DNA of 41,095 nt from Planctomycetota bacterium (GCA_028280485.1 JANQLS010000059.1:1-41095); one strand, 5' to 3'. Positions 18,794 through 28,464 are shown, counted from the first letter of the stretch. Translations and numbers: made by a program. Notes: generated from the letters alone by a model not told the origin.

Positions 18794-21439
18794 TTATTTG
18801 ATGCTGCGAAGCTTAAAATTACAGAAGCAGCCTTTTCCACTGTCTATGAAGAGGCTTAAAAGAGGGGCAGGAATGGCGCTTCCCTCAGTATCAGAAGCAC
18901 TTACCGTTAGAACGATCTCTTCTTGAAGTTGGTCTTCTGTTCCCCATCTTAAAGTGTACTTGCCGTTTTCATGAAGAATCTCAAAAAAGAAAGGAGAGTT
19001 CTCATCCATTCGTCCGGAGAAGGATTTGCTAGATTGGCTTCGTTTCCACTCTGAATAATTCTGATCGCATTGAGTTTGAAAAGCTTTGGCGTCGAAATGA
19101 AATTCTTCTTTCGCCTTACCCGCGGTGGGTTCCAACACGACTTCTAACCCACGGTTTCGATCCACCTGAAGTTTTAAACCCATTTTTACAGGAAGTGTGT
19201 CATTGTCGGATTCTTCGGGGATAAAGAAACCCGTCAATCCCCAATTTTCTTTCGGTAAGATCGTAGATTTAGAACCAAAGCCGAGGGGGCAATTCCCACT
19301 TAACTGTGGATTTTTACCTTTTTCATGTTTAAACGACCAATTACTTCCTTTAGTTCGCATCCCCCAACCCACTAATGAGGGAGCAAAACGAAGACCTTTT
19401 AGGTCAAAAAGATCATTAAAAGTAGCCTGCTCTCCAAACCAAGAAAATCCTTTCTCACTAAACCAATGCTCCACCACTTTTTTCCGCACTGAAGTCCCAT
19501 CCGAAACGGTGACTTCAAACTGGCGAATGAATGGCAAGCGAGGCTTTTTCTCAGGGATCATAAACTTGGCTTGAGCTTGATCTGCAGTGCTCAGGATTGT
19601 TCCTTCCTGCAATCCTTTCCAGGTGTAAACCAAATCTCCCTGGGGGGTATCCTGATCTTGAACTGGGACTGATAGAGAGATTTCGTCTTTGACCTGAACC
19701 TCTTTAAATTCCAAGGGAACGGTGGTTAATACCGGTGGATCATCGATAGCTTGAATTTTGAGAGGAAGCTTAATAGCCCAACCCGGATGGTTCTCATCGC
19801 CTGCGATTTCCCCTTCTACATTCACCGTGTACTCTTGACGGGCCTCGGGTAGATCAAAACGGATCCCTAAGGCACCGCTCTGACTTATGTCAAGAGAATG
19901 CTGATCCGTAGCGTTCGCTTTCCATCGAATTTCGAGTGGCTTAGCGTCTTTTTTCTTAACCTCTTCTTCTTGGGAGGCCAAAAGTTCTTCTAAGGAAATG
20001 GAAACAGTTTGTCGTTCGGAGAGCGAAATCGAAGTTAAATCCAAATCAAACGTTAAAGCTTGAAGTGGAACATTCGGTTGAGAAGCGAGTGCTTCTTCTA
20101 ATTTAAACTCAAGCTCGATGGGAGATGATTTTGTTGCTACAGCCGAGTCCGTAGATCCGATTAATAGTTGAACACTTTTCTTTCTGAAGACTTTTTGGGG
20201 TACGGGATTTTGCTGGGTAAGTTTTTCACCATTATTTTCAGGATCTTTATCATCATCTTTATTGTCGTCTTTTGATCCTATTTTGGAATTTTCATTCCCG
20301 CCGGTCTTGCCCGTATTGCCTTCGACGAGTTTGTCTTTTTGATTGTTCTCTTTATCCTGATTCCCTTTTCCGGCCGAGCTTCCATTTTGAGCTGTATTTT
20401 GATTCTCAGTATTCGAATCCGGTTCTTTTGGCCCCGGATCGCTAAAGATAATCGTTGCCACTAAGATCATCACTGCAACTAATCCCGTGACGCCTAAAAG
20501 AGGCATGAGCTTGGACTTTCCCCCGTTAGCACAGGAACGAGTGTCCAACTCTTGAAGAGTGCGATCACACCGTTGAATGAGTTCTTCGTAAGTACGGGGG
20601 CGTTTATCGCGATCGTAAGCCAACATCTCGGTGACTAACTTACAAACCGGACCGGGAACAGAGGAATCAGCATGACTAGGCTTCGGAGTATAAGAAGCGC
20701 TCTTTCGAGTGATGATCTCTCTTAACGTACTTCCCGCATAAGCGACCTGACCGGTTACGGAATGATAAATCACACAACCAAGACCATAGATATCCGCTCG
20801 GTGATCCACCCCGTCAGGATCATCGAATTGCTCTGGAGCCATCGTCGATGGCGTTCCGAAGACCTGTCCCTGTTGTGTGATATTTGGGTTGCTCGGATCG
20901 CTCTCTGTTGAACGCGCTAAACCCAAATCAGCAAGCTTAACTTCGAATGGAAACTCAGAGACTTTGTTCGTTGAGCGTTTCAGTAAAACGTTTTCGGGTT
21001 TGACATCCCGGTGAATAATGTTGGATTCATGAGCGTGAGCTAAGGCAAGTGCCACATCTCGACAGAGCTGAATAGCTTGGTTCGGAGTGAGTTTACCGTG
21101 CTCTTCAATTCTTTCTTGAAGATTCGGACCATCGATGAACTCCATCACGATGAAACTTTGCCCATCGTGAGTAGTACCCGCTTGGTAACAACCCACAATA
21201 TTCGCGTGGGTCATCCCCGCGAGAATTTTAGCCTCACGTTGAAAACGCTTCGCGAAGGCTTCTCCCTTTTGAGAGATGTCTCCCAAGACCTTGACGGCGA
21301 CCTCGCGATCGAGAAAGGTTTGTTTTCCCTTATAAACAACCCCCATACCTCCACGACCGATTTCTCCTGTGATCGTCACATCGGGAATCTGAGGGTATTC
21401 TTCAAAGTCTAAAAATTGAGTGTGGTCACTGTCACTCAT
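18794..21439 (-). CDS. PknB-type Ser/Thr protein kinase with single TM and extracytoplasmic tail
   Basis: 881 aa. The kinase domain (about residues 23-295) is complete: glycine loop GEIGRGGMGVV (25-35), ATP lysine K50 (AVKVL), HRDVKPEN with D145, DLG (D171, in place of DFG) and GTPSTMAPE (195-203). A membrane helix lies at about 311-332. A low-complexity Asn/Gln/Lys/Asp linker (about 336-415) follows, then an Ig/cadherin-like beta-rich region (about 420-660, with DDPPVLTTVPLEF) and a C-terminal beta-sandwich-like part. The kinase is cytoplasmic and the tail outside, so it probably signals an extracellular or envelope cue inward. There are no PASTA repeats. No regulator gene adjoins it. The next gene (DUF1549) starts 169 bp downstream, so it may be separately transcribed. 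Confidence 0.93.
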   Translation of the reverse strand: MSDSDHTQFLDFEEYPQIPDVTITGEIGRGGMGVVYKGKQTFLDREVAVKVLGDISQKGEAFAKRFQREAKILAGMTHANIVGCYQAGTTHDGQSFIVMEFIDGPNLQERIEEHGKLTPNQAIQLCRDVALALAHAHESNIIHRDVKPENVLLKRSTNKVSEFPFEVKLADLGLARSTESDPSNPNITQQGQVFGTPSTMAPEQFDDPDGVDHRADIYGLGCVIYHSVTGQVAYAGSTLREIITRKSASYTPKPSHADSSVPGPVCKLVTEMLAYDRDKRPRTYEELIQRCDRTLQELDTRSCANGGKSKLMPLLGVTGLVAVMILVATIIFSDPGPKEPDSNTENQNTAQNGSSAGKGNQDKENNQKDKLVEGNTGKTGGNENSKIGSKDDNKDDDKDPENNGEKLTQQNPVPQKVFRKKSVQLLIGSTDSAVATKSSPIELEFKLEEALASQPNVPLQALTFDLDLTSISLSERQTVSISLEELLASQEEEVKKKDAKPLEIRWKANATDQHSLDISQSGALGIRFDLPEARQEYTVNVEGEIAGDENHPGWAIKLPLKIQAIDDPPVLTTVPLEFKEVQVKDEISLSVPVQDQDTPQGDLVYTWKGLQEGTILSTADQAQAKFMIPEKKPRLPFIRQFEVTVSDGTSVRKKVVEHWFSEKGFSWFGEQATFNDLFDLKGLRFAPSLVGWGMRTKGSNWSFKHEKGKNPQLSGNCPLGFGSKSTILPKENWGLTGFFIPEESDNDTLPVKMGLKLQVDRNRGLEVVLEPTAGKAKEEFHFDAKAFQTQCDQNYSEWKRSQSSKSFSGRMDENSPFFFEILHENGKYTLRWGTEDQLQEEIVLTVSASDTEGSAIPAPLLSLFIDSGKGCFCNFKLRSIK

Positions 21440-21488
21440 ACGGCTCTGTTACTGATTCCTTTTGAATAATTAATGCTTGCTTTGGATG

Positions 21489-21507
21489 GCCACCCACAAG
21501 GGGTGGC
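21489..21507. other. Small perfect hairpin upstream of the kinase gene
   Basis: GCCACCC-ACAAG-GGGTGGC lies about 50 bp before the kinase start in its leader. There is no T run, so it is not a simple terminator. It might be a leader structure or a repeat fragment. Confidence 0.35.
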
Positions 21508-21594
21508 TCTACAAGCTTGCATTTGAAGGGGTTGGGCTTGCCCTAGCCCGATTCCCTAAATGCTTGTCTTAATTAAAAAAACAAATTCAATTTC

Positions 21595-21701
21595 CATCCC
21601 GTCGCTCACGCTCCGGGCTAGTTAATGGATTTCACATCACCTTGAAAGCGCATCGAGCTAATTAAATGAGTTAACTAGCCCGGAGCGTAAGCGACGGGAT
21701 G
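21595..21701. repeat. Family A variant inverted repeat (31-bp arms)
   Basis: Arms at 21595-21625 (CATCCCGTCGCTCACGCTCC then GGGCTAGTTAA) and 21671-21701 pair with one mismatch around a 45-nt loop. It shares the GGGCTAGTTAA end with the other family A copies but has a different stem core. It sits 17 bp past the stop of the MORN-redoxin gene and before the kinase gene, so it probably ends the former's transcript. Confidence 0.75.
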
Positions 21702-21718
21702 AATCTATTAGAGATACC

Positions 21719-23383
21719 TTAATCCTTATCCAACTTCTCCACTTGAAGAATCAACTCTTCAGCGGAAGGACGATCCTCGATACTCGTTCCGACGTACGCC
21801 CATCGTATTCTCCCACTTTCATCCAGGATGATGGTAGTTGGAATTGCTAAATCTGATCGAATACCCCATTTTTCGACCAAAGCTAAGTCAGGATCGTAAA
21901 GCATACGATAGGGAGGCTTCGTTCCAGTTTCTCCGAAACTATTACTATAAGCCTCTAAAAACGCGTCCACTCCCCCTTCAGGTCCAGGATAAACCACGTA
22001 GACCTTCGTGTTCAATGCGTCGAGTTTTTGAAAGGCTTTGGATTTCGCGTAAGCTTTAGTTTGACTTGCGCAATAAACACAAACCTGGCCGGCGAACCCT
22101 CGTAGGATCACCATGATGACTTTGTTCTTACCGTGGTGCGATTTTAAATCGACTGAACTCCCATCCGCGGCTTGAAATTGAGTCCAAGGAAGTTGCTTCC
22201 CCTCGAGCTCACGGGATTTCGAATCATCGCGACGATCCTTCTTAGCCACGGGGATGTACTTACTTCCAGGGATATTTACGGGACGGTAACTCACCCCTTC
22301 TTCGTAAGCTTTGACGTAATACTTAAGCTTTTCTTCTTCGACCACCGTCCAGGGCTGAGCTTTCGCTGGCACTCGGATGACGACACCTTTTTCGGGATCA
22401 GAATTAGGTGAAGGCATTTTTACCACTTCGGAAGTGGCTCCCCCGATTTCGGCTAACCAAGTACGAGCGACATCATCCATCCCCACTTCGTCGGCGAGAC
22501 TCGCTGGGGACCATTGACCGCGATGGACTCCTGCAGGTTTGATGTTATCAAATCCCATCGGTTGGATGCTTCCGTTGATCCACACCGACCAATCGTCGCT
22601 GAGGCGGCCTCGCTCTACACTTCCAGTTGCTAGTGGCTCCCCTTCTCCTCCCCACAGCATTACCGGGCCCTGAGGCTCACCTTGAATATAATCGGCTTCT
22701 AACCTGCGATTTCCGTTTCGGTGGAAGCTTACCCAGCGCCCGACTTTTTGGCTTCGATATAAAAACCCACTCCGCTTGGTCTTTCCATCTGGCCATTTTT
22801 CTTCAACCAGCTCATAGCCCGCCGGTAAGGCGTAAACCTTTTGGCTTTCGGTTCCATTCGAAGTCCAAGACTTCCAAACACCGGCTTTGACTCCATCGAT
22901 ATAGTAACCTTGATTTTTTTTCTGACCGTTGGGGTGATAGTAAGTCCAATGATGGACCAACCGGCCATCACGGAAGTCTCCCTCTTCAATCTTCTTTCCT
23001 TCACGCGACCAATAAGTCCAATAGCCAGTTTCTCGACCGTCATGAAAACGCCCTCGAGCTTTGGGAACACCGTCTCCATACCAATACTCCCAAAATCCCC
23101 ATCGTCGTTTCTTTTGGAAATGACCGGTCATCTCTTTATTGGCGTTCTTGAACCAATAGATCCATTCACCTTCTTGAACGTCGTCAGCATAGCTTCCCCG
23201 AGCCTTAGATTGACCTGTTTGGTAATTATAATTCCAAACCCCTTTTTGTAGTCCCATGATGGTCAAAGGACCTTCTTTTTTAACTTGCCCGTTGGGATAG
23301 TTTTCAGTGTGGTGCAAGAGGTTACAACTCGAAGTTGAAACTGTAAGACTCAATAGAGCGAAGAGAGTTAAGATCCAGCGCAT
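21719..23383 (-). CDS. Lipoprotein fusing MORN-like repeats to a thioredoxin/peroxiredoxin-like domain
   Basis: 554 aa. A lipoprotein signal ends in LTVSTSSC (Cys20). Residues about 28-275 hold roughly nine or ten 20-25-residue MORN_2/YwqK-type repeats with the pattern G-x-W-x-x-[YF]-[YW]-x-x-[DN]-G (for example GVWNYNYQTGQ, GEWIYWF, GFWEYWYGDG, HHWTYYHPNGQ). After a linker, about 390-550 form an AhpC/TSA-type redoxin fold with a CVYC pair (C435, C438), a cis-Pro-like IPTTIILDESG and a typical IRWAYVG strand. It may be an envelope thiol reductase or peroxidase presented on a repeat platform. The combination is unusual. The repeats may contact the membrane or cell wall. It is monocistronic by position. 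Confidence 0.85.
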   Translation of the reverse strand: MRWILTLFALLSLTVSTSSCNLLHHTENYPNGQVKKEGPLTIMGLQKGVWNYNYQTGQSKARGSYADDVQEGEWIYWFKNANKEMTGHFQKKRRWGFWEYWYGDGVPKARGRFHDGRETGYWTYWSREGKKIEEGDFRDGRLVHHWTYYHPNGQKKNQGYYIDGVKAGVWKSWTSNGTESQKVYALPAGYELVEEKWPDGKTKRSGFLYRSQKVGRWVSFHRNGNRRLEADYIQGEPQGPVMLWGGEGEPLATGSVERGRLSDDWSVWINGSIQPMGFDNIKPAGVHRGQWSPASLADEVGMDDVARTWLAEIGGATSEVVKMPSPNSDPEKGVVIRVPAKAQPWTVVEEEKLKYYVKAYEEGVSYRPVNIPGSKYIPVAKKDRRDDSKSRELEGKQLPWTQFQAADGSSVDLKSHHGKNKVIMVILRGFAGQVCVYCASQTKAYAKSKAFQKLDALNTKVYVVYPGPEGGVDAFLEAYSNSFGETGTKPPYRMLYDPDLALVEKWGIRSDLAIPTTIILDESGRIRWAYVGTSIEDRPSAEELILQVEKLDKD

Positions 23384-23641
23384 GCCAGGTTCCTTTTGTT
23401 CAATGAAGAAAAGTCAATCCGGGATTTTCTTAAATTTTAAATTTTTTCATATCCCTTGTGTGGACTGAAATCACTATTTTTTGAGGAATCCCCAAGTGAG
23501 CTTAGCGTTCTATCCAGGAGATACGTTATAGTGAAATACTATATCTCAATCAGTATTTCCACTTTATAAGATACTAATGAAAATCGTGGTCATCACCGGA
23601 CGGGTCAGTTCGGGAGATCGCTGATTTTTTTTCATTTCGTA

Positions 23642-23665
23642 AAAATATGAAGGCATTCATATTTT
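23642..23665. other. 10-bp perfect hairpin in the gap before the lipoprotein gene
   Basis: AAAATATGAA-GGCA-TTCATATTTT is a perfect inverted repeat in the gene-free stretch 23384-23818. A weaker one (GTGAAATACT / AGTATTTCCAC) lies at about 23530-23563. They could be operators or leader structures. No sigma-70 promoter could be called with confidence. Confidence 0.35.
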
Positions 23666-23734
23666 ATGCGACCGGTTTTGGGGAAGCAGTACGTTAGATT
23701 CCGTACATCACTTCCATTACCTTCAACAGGTACA

Positions 23735-23785
23735 CACTATTTGACGAATCGTTAGGGGTTCGATGACTTCCAACTACAAATAGTG
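23735..23785 (+). promoter_or_regulatory. Nested stem-loop in the leader of the 23819 lipoprotein gene
   Basis: Outer arms CACTATTTG (23735-23743) and CAAATAGTG (23777-23785) enclose an inner hairpin with CGAATC pairing to GGTTCG. The structure ends about 33 bp before the chosen ATG. It resembles no riboswitch class I know. It could be an RNA control element or a terminator/operator remnant. Confidence 0.35.
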
Positions 23786-23818
23786 ATTTCATTTACTCTT
23801 TCTTGGGTTGTATCAAAA

Positions 23819-24685
23819 ATGAAACAGCTTTCTTTATGTGTTCTATTGGCAACAACACTATTGGTGACGGGTGGGTGCCTTCTTAATAAAAATCAAAGCA
23901 TTATTGTTCGATCATCGGCTCGAATCGCCTCACAACACAACCATCGAGGTATGGTTCAAGTAGAAAAAGGAGTAGCTCAAGGAGATCTCAACGTGGACCT
24001 CCCCCTCGCTCTCCCCAATTCTGAAACCGACCTTGGCTTCCTCACCCTAAGTTCTTGGGCGAATTTAAACCTCCAAGACGACACGGGAAAAGCTTGGTTC
24101 CCTCAAGGTCAAGGAGGGAAGTTCAGTGAAATCGATCTCACCGCACAGTACTCCCCCAATCTCAGCGAATTCGGAATCCCAGTGAACGCGGCCGTAGGGG
24201 TTCTCGCTTACATCCTTCCCAATGGATCCGATTTCCCCAACGGAGTTCGTGGTTCAACCACCGAATTCTTTATGATGATCTCTAAGCCTCTCTTCGAACA
24301 GGAAATCTATAGCTTCACTCCTTCGATTCGCATGGATTACGATCCCGACGAAGTGGATGGATTTTACTTTGTTGGCGAGATCAATAAAGGCATTCAAATC
24401 AATGATCTCTTTAGAGTCGACCTGGGCGTTGGCTTGGGTTACTCAGAAGAAAATCATTCCGATTGGACCTATGGTGTCGATGCCGCAGGTTTGGCCGATC
24501 TTCGGGGAACAGCTGCTCTGACCTACATCTTCGATGAAGCAACGACAGTGACTCTCGGCTTAGGGGCCTCCACCATCATCGATAGTGAGATCCGAGATTG
24601 GTTCGACCTCATCGACATAGATTCTGAAAACTTCTGGGTCAGTCTGGGAGTCGGTTGGACCTTCGACTTAAAAGCGAATAGTTAA
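23819..24685 (+). CDS. Putative outer-membrane beta-barrel lipoprotein
   Basis: 288 aa from the ATG at 23819, chosen because it gives a clean lipoprotein signal (MKQLSLCVLLATTLLVTGGC, Cys20). A GTG start at 23783 would add 12 residues and spoil the n-region. After the anchor come alternating amphipathic beta-strands (GFLTLSSWANLNL, LRGTAALTYIF, TVTLGLGAS) ending in an aromatic WVSLGVGWTFDL, as in small barrels of the TorF-like porin type. A lipid anchor on a barrel is odd, so the protein may be a periplasmic beta-protein instead. The next gene starts 155 bp downstream on the same strand, so co-transcription with the PKD lipoprotein is possible. Confidence 0.7.
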   Translation: MKQLSLCVLLATTLLVTGGCLLNKNQSIIVRSSARIASQHNHRGMVQVEKGVAQGDLNVDLPLALPNSETDLGFLTLSSWANLNLQDDTGKAWFPQGQGGKFSEIDLTAQYSPNLSEFGIPVNAAVGVLAYILPNGSDFPNGVRGSTTEFFMMISKPLFEQEIYSFTPSIRMDYDPDEVDGFYFVGEINKGIQINDLFRVDLGVGLGYSEENHSDWTYGVDAAGLADLRGTAALTYIFDEATTVTLGLGASTIIDSEIRDWFDLIDIDSENFWVSLGVGWTFDLKANS

Positions 24686-24696
24686 TCTCTCGAATT

Positions 24697-24749
24697 GGAG
24701 CGCGGATGTGCTCCTAAATGAACGGTTTATAAACCGGCAAGCTTCTTGC
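24697..24749. other. Cluster of three small hairpins between the two lipoprotein genes
   Basis: GGAGCGC-GGAT-GTGCTCC (24697-24714), CGGTTTATAAACCG (24723-24736) and GCAAG-CTT-CTTGC (24737-24749) follow each other within about 55 bp. The first could end the upstream transcript, though the T run is missing. Together they may be a structured leader of the next gene. Confidence 0.4.
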
Positions 24750-24840
24750 AGCTTCATCCTTGACGGAGATGCTCTCACAACAACGATTCCTTGCACCTAA
24801 CAGGTTGAGCATCCGAAGGAATAACACGAATGGATTCATA

Positions 24841-27800
24841 ATGGTTGAAAAGAATAATTTGAGTTCCAAGGTGATCAAGACGAGCCTCAGCTTGGCTCTC
24901 GGCATCCTTTGTCTCATCGGAGTCAATGCCTGTTCGAGCGGGCTCCCTAGCTCCAATAACAACAACTCACCCACCCTCACTCCTACCAACAACTTGAGCC
25001 TCGGGTTTAACCCTGGGATCGCGTTGACGGAGAATGGAGCCCAGATCACGGAGAAATCTGTGGTCGGCGCTCGCATTCCAATCGACGGTGGAAATTCTTT
25101 AGAAGTCATCTTCACTGCTTTCGCCACCGCAGCCCAAGCCGACGACGTCGATGGTCAAGGTCCCTTGGTAAAAGGAACCAATCCTCCCTCTGACGGCAAC
25201 GATACCTCGGATGTATTTGTGGCTGCCGTCGTCAACGGTGGAATCACCTTTGAACAAGCATTCGTTGAAACCATTCGCCATGAACGCTGTGTCAACTGTC
25301 ATGGATTCAACGATCCAGTCAATCCCACCGTTCCAGAGCACACTGGGGGTCGAGATTCAGATTGTAGTCTTTGCCATACCGACGCCTCTTCCGGCATCAC
25401 GAATGTCGCTTGGGAAGCCCCTCCAGTCGAACTCGACTTCCGAGGCAAAACCGTTGAAGAACTCTGTGAGCAAATTAAAGACTTCGATGGCGACGTGCGC
25501 GAGCACATGATCCACGATACCAAAATCGATTGGGCAATCTCGAGCGGCTTAGTCCCAGACAACGGCCCTGGCCCCACTCAACTCGGCACGGCTCCCATTT
25601 CAAAAACCGAATGGGATCGACGCGTCGACGAATGGATCAACGGCGGCATGATCTGTGACAACCAGAGTGCCGTCAAAGATATTAAAGCCGTAAGTTTAAT
25701 CCCTAACGGAACCTCAACTGGAAACGGAAGTTCATTCTCTCCGACGATCACTTACCTCCCGGCCCTCCAAATAAATCTTAAAGGGATAAATACAAGTGAT
25801 CGTGTTGGAACTTTAATCGTGGCGTACAGCTCTAATGCAACGAACCTCACTTCGGTAGCCACGAGTCCCAGTACGGACATCTACCGTCAAGTTTTCGATG
25901 TCTTCGTCAACCAAAACCCCGACGGCGATCCTGAACAAGGTGGAATTCGCATTGTAAGATCCTCAAGCTCACAACACATCAGTCAACGCGGAGGAATCAG
26001 TGGAAACGCTGCTTCACAAAATCCTTCGATGAATGAGACCGGAGAGATTATTGCTTACGAATCCCAAGCCACAAATCTAGTAGCGAACTTTCAAGATAAC
26101 AATGGAGCTGATCTGAGCGACGTTTATATTACCTCCATCCCCTCTGGAACGACCTCTCTCTTAAGTCGAGCTGAAGGCAATGCTACCAGTGGAGGCGATG
26201 GTGCTTCGAGTAACCCCAGAATGGGTTCCAATGGCCCCGTGGTCACTTGGCAATCGACAGCCACCGACCTCGTTTTAGATGATGATAATAACGTTCAAGA
26301 TATCTTCTGGGCTGCCTTCGACAATGCTGCAGTTCCAAATACTGTAAAACGAGCGAGCTTAAGAACCAACGGTCAAGAAGGTACAGCCGGCGATTGTCGC
26401 AATGCCGACATTCACGCCTTGAATCCTCAAGGATCTGAGGCCTTAATCGTCTTCGAGTCTGACAAGACCGACCTCATTGCCCCGCAAGCAGTTTCAGCTA
26501 TCCCGAATATTTTCCTCCGAGACTCAAGAACGGGTGGATCGACCACCCTCATCAGTCAAGCTAAAACGACGAGTGAATCCGGCACTCCTGGTAATGGCGG
26601 ATCAAGATTCCCCGACCTCAGCCCTCGCGGAAACGCCATCGTCTATCAAACCGATGCATCGAATCTCGATACCGACCGACCTACGGATAACAACAATTTC
26701 ACCGATGTGATTCTCGTCGACCTCAATACATTCTTCGATGAAGATCAAGTGAGAGGAAAAAGACTCAGCATATCTGGCGGAGGAGCTGATGGGAATGGAC
26801 CTTCAGAACGTCCCATCTTGGCGGGCTTCCAAGCCCCTCTCGAACTTTGTGATAGTTCGGTCTTTGCCGCCTACCTCACTCAAGCCACCAATGTAGGAGC
26901 TTCTGAAAACTCGGGAAGTGTGCTTCTCTTCCTCGATGAAGATGAACTCTCTCAAGGCGGTCCGACCTGTGAAATCGTCGCTGATAAAGAAGTTGCGAAT
27001 CCCGGTACGGCTTTCAATTTTGATGGCAGGAACAGTCAATCTGAAGTTGCAATCGCGACCTACATTTGGGAGTTTGGCGATGGAAACACCGGTTCCGGTG
27101 ACCAAGTGTCTCACACTTACAGCGACCCTGGAACTTACGAAGTGGTCTTAAGAGTAACGGATGTCAACGGCGCGTGCTCAAGCTGCACAACCACCGTTCG
27201 AGTTAACGCCGCTCCCACTTGTAGTGTGACCGTCAACCCAGAAACCCATCAAGATTTAGGAAATCCAGTTACCTTCACCTTCGATGCGAGTGAATCTACA
27301 GACTCCGATGGTGAGATCGTTAACTACAATTGGCATTTCAATAACGATGGCAATCCAATAAATACAGACACTCCCATTTTAGAAATGACTTTCAATGGGG
27401 CTGACGATCACTTCGTCACCGTGGTCGTCACGGATAACGACGGAGCAACCTCTGATGAGTTCTGCTTCACGGTATTCTTCGTGAACGCTCAACCGATATG
27501 TGCATTTGAAGTCACCACCGATGGCGAAGGCATATTCACCAATCAAACGGCCACTTTTGATGCCTCTTCTTCAAGTGACCAAGAACAAGCAAATAGCCAA
27601 CTGACCTTCGAATGGGATTTCGGAGACGGAACTTCAGCCACCGGAGAGGTGGTCACTCACGCTTATGATCGCCAAGGCATGAATGACTTCACCGTAACCG
27701 CGACATTGACTGTAACGGATCCCGATGGCGGCCAGAGCACTTGTTCTGCTCCCATCGATGTAAGGTTCCGCCCCAACCAAGGACCCCAGATTGTCCTGAA

Positions 27801-28464
27801 GGTAAACGACACAGTAATTCCCGCTCAAAACGCTCCCGATATTTTAGGAGCCTATGTGAACCAAACGATCACTCTCGATGCGAGTGACACGATCGATCCT
27901 GACACAGGAGATGATTCAGGTATCACTTACGATTGGGATATCGTCGACGCAGGAGGTAATACTCTGAATCCGACTTTCCTCGACGCACCTAAAAACTCGA
28001 TCGCCACCGTCCAAACTTCGGTTCACGGAGGAACTCAGGTGACCCTGATCGCTACCGATACTCCTCCTCAAGGTGAGCAAGCTGCTGATGCCACGAGGAA
28101 CATTGAGGTGCCCGTGGGAGCAAGGTTCTTATCGGTGAACGAAATTTTCCAAGGTTGCGGTGGCGGCTCTCGATCTTGTCACCTCTTCAACTCTCCGGGC
28201 TTTAGTTCGAATGCTAACTCATCTTGGGCGAGTACCGTAGATGTAAATGCATCTTGTGGAACCGGCGATGGTGTTAGCACTGCTAAGTTTGTCGATAACC
28301 GAGGAGGGGATACCGCCCTCAATAACAGTACACTTTGGAAACTCGTCAATCCCGTGACGAACCCAACTCAAAACTGTCTTTCGAGAACGAGTATGGATAT
28401 CACCGATCCCAACAGGCTTTCGATCATCGAAAGCTGGATTCGGTCGGGTGCCGCGAATAATTAA
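24841..28464 (+). CDS. Large lipoprotein: cytochrome-like, propeller and PKD domains with CX6CH terminal motif
   Basis: 1207 aa from the ATG at 24841, preferred over TTG 24760 because it leaves a normal lipoprotein signal (hydrophobic LALGILCLIGVNAC, Cys about 31). Two haem-binding motifs lie close together, CVNCH (C150) and CSLCH (C175), suggesting a dihaem cytochrome c segment. Residues about 285-690 are a TolB-like beta-propeller (repeats of the NPSMNETGEIIAYES type). About 710-1090 hold four PKD-type domains, marked by WEFGDG (743) and WDFGDG (925). The C-terminus (about 1095-1207) resembles planctomycete cytochrome tails but carries C1106-x6-C1113-H instead of CxxCH. The protein is probably an outer-surface electron carrier and adhesin-like protein. 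It ends at a strong terminator. Confidence 0.87.
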   Translation: MVEKNNLSSKVIKTSLSLALGILCLIGVNACSSGLPSSNNNNSPTLTPTNNLSLGFNPGIALTENGAQITEKSVVGARIPIDGGNSLEVIFTAFATAAQADDVDGQGPLVKGTNPPSDGNDTSDVFVAAVVNGGITFEQAFVETIRHERCVNCHGFNDPVNPTVPEHTGGRDSDCSLCHTDASSGITNVAWEAPPVELDFRGKTVEELCEQIKDFDGDVREHMIHDTKIDWAISSGLVPDNGPGPTQLGTAPISKTEWDRRVDEWINGGMICDNQSAVKDIKAVSLIPNGTSTGNGSSFSPTITYLPALQINLKGINTSDRVGTLIVAYSSNATNLTSVATSPSTDIYRQVFDVFVNQNPDGDPEQGGIRIVRSSSSQHISQRGGISGNAASQNPSMNETGEIIAYESQATNLVANFQDNNGADLSDVYITSIPSGTTSLLSRAEGNATSGGDGASSNPRMGSNGPVVTWQSTATDLVLDDDNNVQDIFWAAFDNAAVPNTVKRASLRTNGQEGTAGDCRNADIHALNPQGSEALIVFESDKTDLIAPQAVSAIPNIFLRDSRTGGSTTLISQAKTTSESGTPGNGGSRFPDLSPRGNAIVYQTDASNLDTDRPTDNNNFTDVILVDLNTFFDEDQVRGKRLSISGGGADGNGPSERPILAGFQAPLELCDSSVFAAYLTQATNVGASENSGSVLLFLDEDELSQGGPTCEIVADKEVANPGTAFNFDGRNSQSEVAIATYIWEFGDGNTGSGDQVSHTYSDPGTYEVVLRVTDVNGACSSCTTTVRVNAAPTCSVTVNPETHQDLGNPVTFTFDASESTDSDGEIVNYNWHFNNDGNPINTDTPILEMTFNGADDHFVTVVVTDNDGATSDEFCFTVFFVNAQPICAFEVTTDGEGIFTNQTATFDASSSSDQEQANSQLTFEWDFGDGTSATGEVVTHAYDRQGMNDFTVTATLTVTDPDGGQSTCSAPIDVRFRPNQGPQIVLKVNDTVIPAQNAPDILGAYVNQTITLDASDTIDPDTGDDSGITYDWDIVDAGGNTLNPTFLDAPKNSIATVQTSVHGGTQVTLIATDTPPQGEQAADATRNIEVPVGARFLSVNEIFQGCGGGSRSCHLFNSPGFSSNANSSWASTVDVNASCGTGDGVSTAKFVDNRGGDTALNNSTLWKLVNPVTNPTQNCLSRTSMDITDPNRLSIIESWIRSGAANN

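Noticed and set aside
18794..23383. Kinase and MORN-redoxin gene as a signalling operon
   Set aside because: A strong 31-bp inverted repeat and a 279-bp gap separate them; same-strand order alone is not enough.
24714..25127. 137-codon frame on the minus strand across the start of the PKD lipoprotein gene
   Set aside because: Antisense to a signal peptide and low-complexity Asn/Ser stretch; no coding signs of its own.
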